From NCBI RefSeq assembly GCF_945952055.1, contig NZ_CAMFHB010000019.1, positions 46,930 to 110,929 of the forward strand: a stretch of DNA of 64,000 nt, written 5' to 3'. Within the stretch, counting starts at the first letter, position 1; every line of letters begins with the position of its first letter. The notes under the pieces are model-generated. The model did not search any database. It had not been told where the DNA came from and was given only the letters and a program-made list of their open reading frames with translations. Positions 57,572 through 64,000 of the stretch are shown piece after piece. A program made the translations under genes and the position numbers. The stretch comes from an uncultured Alsobacter sp. Lineage in GTDB: Bacteria > Pseudomonadota > Alphaproteobacteria > Rhizobiales > Beijerinckiaceae.

Positions 57572-58740
57572 GCACCGACCTCGATTGCAAAGGGAATGCC
57601 GAGTTCGCCGGCGAGCGCCTTCAGGTCGTCGTAGACGGCCTTGTCCAGCGGCACGCCGTCCCGGCGTTTCTGCGTCTCGCGCCGGTGCTCGAGTTCGCCC
57701 GGCACGAGGACCTCGCTGAAACCAGGCCGTAGCCGGCTGGTGCGGATGTCGTCGACGAGGCGGGCCATGCGCTCCTGGAAGGTCGCGAGCGGCATGAACC
57801 ACTCGACGTCGATCGCCGTGAAGGTGTGAGCGACATCCTGCCGCAGGGGGTCCGAATAGGGCGTGCGGCCGAAGGCTCCGCCCGACACCACGCCGGTCAT
57901 GACGTCGGTCATCAGGGAGAGCCCATAGCCTTTGTACTGGCCGATGCCGAGCAGGGCGCCCTGCATGGCCGCCACGGGATCGTCGGTCTCCTCGCCGTCG
58001 GGCGTGAGTGCCCAGTCCAGCGGCATCGGGCGATTCTCGCGCGCATGCCATCGCATCATGCCCTTGCCGGCCGTCGTCAGGGCGATGTCGAGGATGACCG
58101 GAAACCCATGGCCGCCCGGGGCGCCGATGGCCCAGGGGTTCGTGCCGACCATGGGCGTCGCACCGCCCCAGGGGGCCATCTCCGGCCCCGCATTGGTGAA
58201 GGCGATGCCGATGCACCCGGCATGGACTGCCTCATGGGCGTGCACCGCCGAGGAGCCGTAGTGGGTGCTGCCGCGCACCACGACGGTGCCGATGCCGCAG
58301 GTCTTGGCCTTGGTGACCGCGAGCCGCATGGCGCGCACCCCGGTGACGCTGCCCAACCCGTTGTGCGCATCGACCAGAGCGAGCGCCGGGCTCTCCTTGA
58401 CGATCTCGAAGCGTGCACGCGGATCGATCACGCTGCCCCCGATGCGCTCGCGATAGGCGCGCAGCCGGCGTACGCCCTGACCCTGTCCGGGATGGAAGCG
58501 CAGTTCGCTGTAGACGAGCGCTCCGGCCGTGATCGCGGCCTGCTCCTCGTCCAGCCCCATGGCGCGAAAAGCGGCCTGCGTGAAGCTCAGGAGGCGGTCG
58601 GCATCGACGGCCATGGTGTCGATCGGCCGCAAGGCTGCGGCGGCCTCTGGCAAGGCGCTTGCAGGGTCGTGGCTCGACGGTGAGGAAGGCTGGGACACGG
58701 GAGGCTCGTCTTTCGGCAAAAGCGGAGTTGGCGTCTTCAA
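57568..58740 (-). CDS. Malate/L-lactate dehydrogenase (Ldh2/AllD) family oxidoreductase
   Basis: This NAD(P)-dependent enzyme belongs to the Ldh2/MDG family, which includes ureidoglycolate and sulfolactate dehydrogenases. Family segments: [42 protein letters not shown] and [11 protein letters not shown]. The reading frame extends to TTG at 58738-58740, adding a Ser/Pro-rich 42-residue leader. An internal ATG at 58614 ([16 protein letters not shown]) matches the usual family start, so the true start is uncertain. It is the first gene of the - strand operon, divergent from the system 4 binding protein. Confidence 0.88.
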   Translation of the reverse strand: MKTPTPLLPKDEPPVSQPSSPSSHDPASALPEAAAALRPIDTMAVDADRLLSFTQAAFRAMGLDEEQAAITAGALVYSELRFHPGQGQGVRRLRAYRERIGGSVIDPRARFEIVKESPALALVDAHNGLGSVTGVRAMRLAVTKAKTCGIGTVVVRGSTHYGSSAVHAHEAVHAGCIGIAFTNAGPEMAPWGGATPMVGTNPWAIGAPGGHGFPVILDIALTTAGKGMMRWHARENRPMPLDWALTPDGEETDDPVAAMQGALLGIGQYKGYGLSLMTDVMTGVVSGGAFGRTPYSDPLRQDVAHTFTAIDVEWFMPLATFQERMARLVDDIRTSRLRPGFSEVLVPGELEHRRETQKRRDGVPLDKAVYDDLKALAGELGIPFAIEVGA

Positions 58741-58784
58741 TCCCGCATTGCAAAGCAGGACGAACGCCTATTAGACTGTAGAAA

Positions 58785-58795
58785 TGTATTACAAT
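58785..58795. promoter_or_regulatory. Candidate GntR-type operator TGTATTACA
   Basis: TGT-ATT-ACA inverted repeat (58785-58793, continuing AAT as ATTGT on the other strand) in the divergent gap between the Ldh2-type gene (-) and the system 4 binding protein (+). It resembles the TTGT-N3-ACAA sites at 25543 and 37377 and sits next to TTAGAC (58771), a possible -35. The assignment is inference. Confidence 0.5.
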
Positions 58796-58921
58796 CGACA
58801 AGGGGGATTTCGCGGCAAACCCGCGCTTCGTCCCCCGGTCGGTCGACTCGACCGGAGCCACGGCACAGAGGGGGTGCCTCGGCGAACCGGAACCAAACCC
58901 CCGGCATGATGGAGATGTTCC

Positions 58922-60496
58922 ATGACGCGTAGGATGGGCCTGAAGGGACGCATCGCACTGGCGCTGGCCGGTGCCGCTGCCATCCCGGCCCTGGCGCTCG
59001 CCCAGGCGCCCGGACCCAACACGCTGGTGATCGGCTACGGCACGGATGCCAGCACGCTCGATCCCGACGACATCAGCTCCCGCGATACGGCGAACATCGC
59101 CCAGCACATCTTCGGGACCCTGTTCCAGATCACCGAGTCGGGCTCGATCGTTCCCTACCTGGCGCAGTCCTACACGGAGTCCGAGGACGGCACGAAGCTG
59201 ACCTTCAAGCTCAATCCGGGCCTGACCTGCCACGATGGCGAGAAGCTGACCGCCGAGGACGTCGTCTACTCCTTCAAGCGCGCCGCCGACCCGGCCATGA
59301 AGTTCACCGGCAACACGCCGGGCTTCGTGTTCTCGTCGCTGGGCTACAAGGACGCCAAGGTCATCGACGACCTGACCGCCGAGATCTCGATCGCGAAGTA
59401 CAATCCGATCGCGCTCGGCATGGTCGCCGAGGTCTACATCCACTGCAAGGACAGCTACGAGAAGATGACGAAGGAGCAGGCGGCGCAGAAGCCGATCGGC
59501 TCCGGTCCCTATCGGTTCGTCGAGTGGGTGCGCTCCGACCGCATCGTCATCGAGAAGGTGCCCGGCTTCACGCTGCGTCCCGCCAACTTCGAGAAGGTTG
59601 TCTGGCGCGTCATTCCGGAGGCCTCGACCCGTACGGCCGAACTGCTGGCCGGCAACGTCGACATCATCACCAACGTCGCGCCCGACCAGATCGGAACGGT
59701 CAACAAGAGCGCCAAGGCGCAGGTCGCCCCGGTGAGCGGCACGCGCCGCATCTATGTCGGCTTCAACCAGAAGGACGTGTTCGCCAACACGCCCGGCGGC
59801 AAGGCGATCCAGAACCCGGCCGTGCGCCGCGCCCTGCAGTACGCGGTCGACGTTCCGGCCATCTGCGAGCAGCTCCTCAACACGACCTGCAAGCGCGCGA
59901 CGGGTCTCGTGAACCCGCCGAACGACAATCCCGCGCTGCAGCCCTATCCCTATGACCCGAAGATGGCCGAGAAGCTTCTCGACGAGGCCGGCTTCCCGAA
60001 GAAGGACGGGGTGCGCTTCGAGATCACGATGCAGGCGCCGCGCGGCCGCTACCTGAACGACGCCAACGTCGCTCTCGCCGTCGGCCAGTACCTCACCGAC
60101 ATCGGCGTGAAGACCAAGGTCGAGCTGATGGAGTGGGCCTCGGTCTACACCCCGCTCATCCGCAAGAAGGAAGCCGGCCCGCTGTTCCTGCTGGGTTCGG
60201 GCGGCGGCACCTGGAACGCGCTCTACGACATGGCCGACCTGTCCACCCCGGACGCCGGCACGAACTACACCAACTGGAACGACCCGGACTTCTTCAACGG
60301 CTGGGCCGACCTGGCCCAGAAGAAGCCGGCCGCCGAGCAGCGCAAGACCATCGACCAGATGCTCAAGGTCTTCTACGAGAAGGGGCCGTGGCTGCTGATG
60401 TACTTCCAGCCCGACTTCTACGGCGTCAGCACGCGCATCGACTGGAAGCCGCGCCGCGACGAGAAGATCTACATCAACGAAGCCAAGCTGAAGTGA
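58922..60496 (+). CDS. ABC transporter substrate-binding protein, family 5 (system 4)
   Basis: This 524-residue periplasmic binding protein has a signal peptide (RIALALAGAAAIPALALA-Q) and the family segment LNPGLTCHDGEKLTAEDVVY. GGAG (58911-58914) lies 7 bases before the ATG. A Cys pair in VPAICEQLLNTTCKRATG may form a periplasmic disulfide. It is the first gene of a + operon with two permeases and an M20 peptidase; ATPases are on the divergent strand. Confidence 0.93.
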   Translation: MTRRMGLKGRIALALAGAAAIPALALAQAPGPNTLVIGYGTDASTLDPDDISSRDTANIAQHIFGTLFQITESGSIVPYLAQSYTESEDGTKLTFKLNPGLTCHDGEKLTAEDVVYSFKRAADPAMKFTGNTPGFVFSSLGYKDAKVIDDLTAEISIAKYNPIALGMVAEVYIHCKDSYEKMTKEQAAQKPIGSGPYRFVEWVRSDRIVIEKVPGFTLRPANFEKVVWRVIPEASTRTAELLAGNVDIITNVAPDQIGTVNKSAKAQVAPVSGTRRIYVGFNQKDVFANTPGGKAIQNPAVRRALQYAVDVPAICEQLLNTTCKRATGLVNPPNDNPALQPYPYDPKMAEKLLDEAGFPKKDGVRFEITMQAPRGRYLNDANVALAVGQYLTDIGVKTKVELMEWASVYTPLIRKKEAGPLFLLGSGGGTWNALYDMADLSTPDAGTNYTNWNDPDFFNGWADLAQKKPAAEQRKTIDQMLKVFYEKGPWLLMYFQPDFYGVSTRIDWKPRRDEKIYINEAKLK

Positions 60497-60503
60497 TCGA
60501 GCG

Positions 60504-60569
60504 CGCCCCGGCCGAAGCGGCCGGGGCGTGTTACCCTGATACGCGGGTGCCGGCCCCTGGCGGCCGGCA
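60504..60569 (+). promoter_or_regulatory. Two hairpins between binding protein and permease (system 4)
   Basis: The first (60504-60528) is a perfect 11-bp stem, CGCCCCGGCCG, loop AAG, CGGCCGGGGCG. The second (60548-60569) is TGCCGGCC, loop CCTGGC, GGCCGGCA. TTACCCTGAT follows the first, without a T-run. They fill the gap between the binding-protein stop and the permease start, as in the other systems. Confidence 0.65.
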
Positions 60570-60596
60570 TCATCTCGTGATGGAGTGCCCCCACGC

Positions 60597-61574
60597 ATGT
60601 GGACCTATGTCGGGCGGCGACTGCTGCAGAGCGTCTTCGTCATCATCGGCGTGACCGTGATCAGCTTCGTCGCGCTGCACATGGGCGGCGACCCGACCTA
60701 CCTCTTCGTCAGCGAGCGCGCGACGGCCGAGGAGATCGCGGAGACCCGCGCCAAGCTCGGTTTCGACAAGCCGCTTCCGGAGCAGTATCTCAGCTTCGCG
60801 GCGGGCCTCGTGAAGGGCGACCTCGGGACGTCGCTCACCTACAAGACCCCGACCGTCGACGTCATCGCCCAGCACTTTCCCGCGACCCTCGAACTGACGA
60901 TCGTCGCCATCCTGCTGGCCATCCTGGTCTCGGTGCCGCTCGGCATCCTGGCGGCGCTCAAGCGAGGAACAGCCATCGACGGCGGCATCATGACGCTCGC
61001 GATGTTCGGCCAATCCATGCCGAGCTTCTGGCTCGGCATCATGATGATCCTGTTCATCGGGCTGGGACTGGGCTGGCTGCCGATCTCCGGCCACGTGCCG
61101 GTGCTCGATCCGCTGCTCCGGGGCGAAGTCCTCACCGCGATCCGCAACATCCCCGAGGCCGCGCGCTACGTGGCGATGCCGGCGCTGACGGTCGCCTTCT
61201 TCTCGATATCGCGCAATGCGCGCCTCGTGCGCTCCTCCATGCTGGAGGTGCTCGGCCAGGACTTCATCCGCACCGCCCGCGCCAAGGGCCTTGCCGAAGG
61301 CGACGTCGTGGTGGGCCACGCGCTGCGCAATGCGTGGCTGCCGGTCGTGACCATGCTCGGCCTCGAGTTCGGGTTCATGCTGAGCGGCGTCGTCGTGGTG
61401 GAGACGATCTTCTCCTGGCCGGGGCTGGGCCGGCTGGTCTTCAACGCTATCAACCAGCGCGACATCCCGCTCGTGCAGGCGGCGGTCGTCGTCTTCGCGG
61501 TGACGTTCGTGAGCCTCAACCTGCTGGTCGACCTGATCTATGCGCGCCTCGACCCGCGCATCCGCCTGAGCTGA
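60597..61574 (+). CDS. ABC transporter permease, DppB/OppB type (system 4)
   Basis: This 325-residue permease starts MWTYVGRRLLQSVFVIIGV, with HMGGDPTYLFVSERAT in the first periplasmic loop (HMGGDP rather than the common LPGDP), EAA loop DFIRTARAKGLAEGDVVVGH and LDPRIRLS at the end. GGAG lies 11 bases before ATG 60597; the GTG at 60585 overlaps that site and is less likely. It pairs with the next permease. Confidence 0.94.
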   Translation: MWTYVGRRLLQSVFVIIGVTVISFVALHMGGDPTYLFVSERATAEEIAETRAKLGFDKPLPEQYLSFAAGLVKGDLGTSLTYKTPTVDVIAQHFPATLELTIVAILLAILVSVPLGILAALKRGTAIDGGIMTLAMFGQSMPSFWLGIMMILFIGLGLGWLPISGHVPVLDPLLRGEVLTAIRNIPEAARYVAMPALTVAFFSISRNARLVRSSMLEVLGQDFIRTARAKGLAEGDVVVGHALRNAWLPVVTMLGLEFGFMLSGVVVVETIFSWPGLGRLVFNAINQRDIPLVQAAVVVFAVTFVSLNLLVDLIYARLDPRIRLS

Positions 61575-61586
61575 GGAGCGAGCCTC

Positions 61587-62522
61587 GTGACAGATGCCTC
61601 CACCGGCATGACCACTGCGGCGACGGCGGAAGCCGCCGAGCCCTCGGCCCGTCGTCGCACCGCCCGTCGCGCCTGGCGCAGCCTCCTGCGCGCGCGCTGG
61701 CCCGTGCTGGCCATGCTGATCCTCGCGATCGTCGGACTGGCCGCGGCCTTCGGGCCATCCTTCGCCCCGCGCGACCCCAACCGGCAGGCGATCATGGCCC
61801 GCCTCAAGCCTCCGATGGCCGTCGACCGGCAGGGCAAGGTCGACTACGTGCTGGGCACGGATGCGCTCGGACGTGACGTGCTCTCGCGCCTCATCTACGG
61901 CGCCCGAATCTCGGTGGTCGTCGGGCTCGCGGCCGTCGTGATCGGCGGCATCCTCGGCACCGTCCTGGGGCTCGTCGCAGGCTATTTCGGTGGCTGGATC
62001 GACGACCTGATCATGCGAATAGCCGATATCCAGCTGGCCTTTCCCTTCGTGCTGCTCGCCATCATGTTCCTGATCGTGCTGGGGCCGGGGGTGTGGAACC
62101 TCATCATCATCCTGGGCATAGGACAGTGGGTCACCTACGCCCGCATCGCGCGCGGTCAGACCATCGCCCAGCGCGAGAAGGAATATGTCGACGCGGTGAA
62201 GGCGCTCGGCGCCCGCACCTCGACCATCCTGTTCCAGACGATCCTGCCCAACATCCTCGCCCCGCTCACCGTCATCGCCTCGTTCAACGTCGCGAGCGTG
62301 ATCCTGTCGGAGGCGGCGCTCTCCTTCCTCGGCCTCGGCGTGCCGCCGACGGTGCCGACCTGGGGCGGCATGCTCGCGGAGAGCCGCGACCAGCTGCTGG
62401 CCGGGCGCTGGTGGCTCGCGATCTTCCCGGGCGTGGCCATCATGGCCACGGTCCTCTCCTTCAACATCCTGGGCGACTGGCTGAGGGACTTCCTCGATCC
62501 GCGCCTGCAGACCACGGGCTGA
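61587..62522 (+). CDS. ABC transporter permease, DppC/OppC type (system 4)
   Basis: This 311-residue permease starts at GTG 61587, with GAGGAG 8 bases upstream. It has an Ala/Thr/Arg-rich cytoplasmic leader of about 35 residues, first helix near residues 36-55, LGTDALGRDVLSRLIYGAR, EAA loop VDAVKALGARTSTILFQT and FLGLGVPPTVPTWGGML. It completes the channel of system 4. Confidence 0.94.
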   Translation: MTDASTGMTTAATAEAAEPSARRRTARRAWRSLLRARWPVLAMLILAIVGLAAAFGPSFAPRDPNRQAIMARLKPPMAVDRQGKVDYVLGTDALGRDVLSRLIYGARISVVVGLAAVVIGGILGTVLGLVAGYFGGWIDDLIMRIADIQLAFPFVLLAIMFLIVLGPGVWNLIIILGIGQWVTYARIARGQTIAQREKEYVDAVKALGARTSTILFQTILPNILAPLTVIASFNVASVILSEAALSFLGLGVPPTVPTWGGMLAESRDQLLAGRWWLAIFPGVAIMATVLSFNILGDWLRDFLDPRLQTTG

Positions 62523-62526
62523 GACC

Positions 62527-63900
62527 ATGGCCGACGACAGCATGAAGGACATCTACGCCTGGATCGACGCCCATGCGGGCGAGGCGGTCGCCGACCTGCA
62601 GGAGCTGGTGCGCCAGCCCTCGATCTCGGCCCAGAAGGTAGGGCTCGAGGAGTGCTGCGAGCTGGTGCTCGCCCAGATGAGGCGCGACGGGCTCGACGCC
62701 CACCGCCACGAGCTCGATGGCGGCCCGCCGATCATCGTCGGCCACATGACGACGCCGCGCTCGAAGAAGACGATGCTGTGCTACTCGCACTACGACGTGC
62801 AGCCGCCCGAGCCCATCGACGCGTGGAGCCATGGCGGGCCCTGGTCGGCGGCCATCGTCGACGGCATCCTCTATGGCCGGGGCGCGACCGACAACAAGTC
62901 GGGCGTGCTGGCCTTCAACAAGGCGGCCAAGGCCTTCATGGCGGTGCGCGGCGAGCTGCCGGTGAACCTCAAGTTCATCATCGAAGGCGAGGAGGAGATC
63001 GGCTCCCTGCATCTCGGCCCGTGGGTCGAGAAGAACAAGGCGCTGCTCGAGGCCGACGGCATGCACTGCCTGGACGGCTCGGTCGACACCTCCACGCTGC
63101 TGCCGGACATCGACCTCGGCCTCAAGTCCGTGCTCTTCGTCGAGCTCATCGCGCGCGGCGCGAAGTCCGACGTCCACTCGCTGAACTTCCCGCTGCTGCC
63201 GAGCCCCGCATGGGACATCGTGCGGGCGCTCAACACCATCATGGACGAGAACCGACGCATCCTCGTGGAGGGCTGGTACGAGGGCCTTTACGAGCTCGAC
63301 GCGGACGACGAGCAGGAGCTGGTCGACAAGGCCAAGCGCGTGAACCTGCAGGACATGCGCGACGAGTGGGGCATCAAGGAATTTGCGCTGGGCCGCGACG
63401 GCGTCGAGGCGATCCGGGCCCGGACCTACGAGCCGACCGCCAACATCCAGGGTCTCTTCGCGGGCTACACGGGCCCCGGCATGAAGACCATCGTGCCCAA
63501 CGAGGCGCGGGTGAAGATGGACTTCCGGCTCATCCCGAACATCCAGCCGGACAAGGCCATCGCAAGGCTCAAGGCCCACCTCGTCAAGCACGGGTTCGGC
63601 CACCTGGAGGTGCAGTACCGCATGAACGCGGAGCCGCCCTACAAGATCTCCGTGCGCGAGAGCATGGCCCAGGCGATCATCGCCGCCGCCACCAAGGTCT
63701 ATGGCGAGGTGCCGATCGTGAACGGCGTCTCCGCCGAGGGCACGATCCTGCGCCACGTGTGGATCCCGTGTGTACTCACGGGCTTCGCCAACCCCGGCGC
63801 GAACCTGCATGCCCCCGACGAGAACATCTCGGTCGCAAGCTACATCCAGGGCATCAAGTACGCCGCCACCATCATGGAAGAGTTCGGCAAGACGGGTTGA
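62527..63900 (+). CDS. M20 family metallopeptidase (dipeptidase-like)
   Basis: This 457-residue cytoplasmic M20 peptidase has the metal and catalytic residues in YSHYDVQPP (His88, Asp90) and EGEEEIGS (Glu155 base, Glu156 ligand), plus a dimerisation domain and the distal His segment near NLHAPDENI. The length matches M20A dipeptidases (PepV/CNDP type). M20 also includes N-carbamoylases, so a carbamoyl or acyl amino acid substrate is possible. It follows the DppC-type gene after 4 bases, suggesting it cleaves the imported ligand after transport. Confidence 0.92.
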   Translation: MADDSMKDIYAWIDAHAGEAVADLQELVRQPSISAQKVGLEECCELVLAQMRRDGLDAHRHELDGGPPIIVGHMTTPRSKKTMLCYSHYDVQPPEPIDAWSHGGPWSAAIVDGILYGRGATDNKSGVLAFNKAAKAFMAVRGELPVNLKFIIEGEEEIGSLHLGPWVEKNKALLEADGMHCLDGSVDTSTLLPDIDLGLKSVLFVELIARGAKSDVHSLNFPLLPSPAWDIVRALNTIMDENRRILVEGWYEGLYELDADDEQELVDKAKRVNLQDMRDEWGIKEFALGRDGVEAIRARTYEPTANIQGLFAGYTGPGMKTIVPNEARVKMDFRLIPNIQPDKAIARLKAHLVKHGFGHLEVQYRMNAEPPYKISVRESMAQAIIAAATKVYGEVPIVNGVSAEGTILRHVWIPCVLTGFANPGANLHAPDENISVASYIQGIKYAATIMEEFGKTG

Positions 63901-63940
63901 GGTGTGGTCGGGCCCAATCCCTTTAACCTGACCCGCTCCG

Positions 63941-63958
63941 CGTCTTGGCCGGGCTTGG
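63941..63958. repeat. Truncated palindromic repeat, copy H
   Basis: CGTCTTGGCCGGGCTTGG matches the left 18 bases of copies F and G, and then stops where the others continue CCCGGCCATCC. The sequence after it is unrelated to the repeat and is treated below as a probable mobile-element end. Confidence 0.7.
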
Positions 63959-64000
63959 TGTACAGACCGGAGACATGGTGAACACTCGTTCGGGGACATG
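63959..64000. mobile_element. Probable insertion-sequence end (cut by window edge)
   Basis: TGTACAGACCGGAGACATGG and onward interrupts repeat copy H exactly after GGGCTTGG and runs off the window. It starts with TG and contains two direct copies of CGG(A/G)GACATG (63968-63977 and 63991-64000), like the multiple transposase sites at ends of IS21- or IS481-type elements. No transposase is visible, so the family is not assigned. Confidence 0.5.

Noticed and set aside
56384..58216. Single fused protein joining the Ldh2-type and M24 frames
   Set aside because: The long frame crosses the dehydrogenase gene in the wrong frame; an ATGA overlap at 57568-57571 shows two separate coupled genes.
30078..60569. 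Intrinsic terminators after the binding-protein genes
   Set aside because: The hairpins lack a T-run and the permease genes of the same importer follow directly, so full termination is unlikely.

Overview
The window is about 64 kb of very GC-rich DNA (strong G/C at third codon positions) that is almost wholly coding. GTG starts are common and neighbouring genes overlap by 1-14 bp (ATGA/GTGA junctions). The gene families (four Opp/Dpp-type ABC importers, FCD-type GntR and LacI regulators, HyuA/HyuB, SDR and Gfo/Idh/MocA oxidoreductases) and the dispersed ~100-bp GC palindromes suggest a soil, rhizosphere or aquatic alphaproteobacterium, probably Hyphomicrobiales. The genus cannot be fixed from the sequence. 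I saw no rRNA, tRNA, CRISPR array, phage or complete mobile element. This is a chromosomal or megaplasmid catabolic region.

Region 1 (1-12265, + strand) looks like sugar-acid or aldonate catabolism with uptake: a partial RraA-like protein, an amidohydrolase_2, an IlvD/Edd sugar-acid dehydratase, a LacI regulator, a complete importer (binding protein, two permeases, two ATPases), a mandelate-racemase-type enolase-superfamily enzyme and an aspartoacylase-like deacylase. Region 2 (12447-19614) is a hydantoin/cyclic-amide module: hyuB and hyuA on the - strand, divergent from a dihydropyrimidinase-type hydantoinase, an FCD GntR regulator and an EamA exporter. Region 3 (19646-23208) holds a DegT aminotransferase, a RidA-like protein, a small unknown protein and a GMC oxidoreductase.

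Region 4 (23442-36256) has an ATPase pair on the - strand divergent from a long + operon: two SDRs, an amidohydrolase, a binding protein, two permeases, an aminotransferase, a VOC protein, an aspartoacylase-like enzyme, a PuuE-type allantoinase and a ureidoglycolate lyase (AllA). Region 5 (36450-54222) has an NHL-repeat protein divergent from a 13-gene operon: binding protein, two permeases, an unrecognised TIM-barrel-like protein, amidohydrolase, aminotransferase, oxidoreductase, epimerase, two ATPases, HyuA, HyuB and a second oxidoreductase. Region 6 (54388-63900) has Ldh2-type dehydrogenase, M24 hydrolase and ATPase pair on the - strand, divergent from binding protein, two permeases and an M20 peptidase.

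The common theme is four oligopeptide-type importers, each embedded with different amide, ureide or N-acyl hydrolases and with oxidoreductases or aminotransferases. Each importer probably brings in a different C-N-bonded compound (peptide-like, N-acyl, hydantoin or ureide) that the adjacent enzymes open and feed to central metabolism. In two systems the ATPases are on the strand opposite the binding protein and permeases. Their divergent promoter regions, and that of region 5, carry TTGT-N3-ACAA-like palindromes typical of FadR/GntR operators. A strong hairpin or the dispersed palindrome lies at every binding-protein/permease junction. At the right edge, a copy of the palindrome is interrupted by what looks like the end of an insertion sequence.
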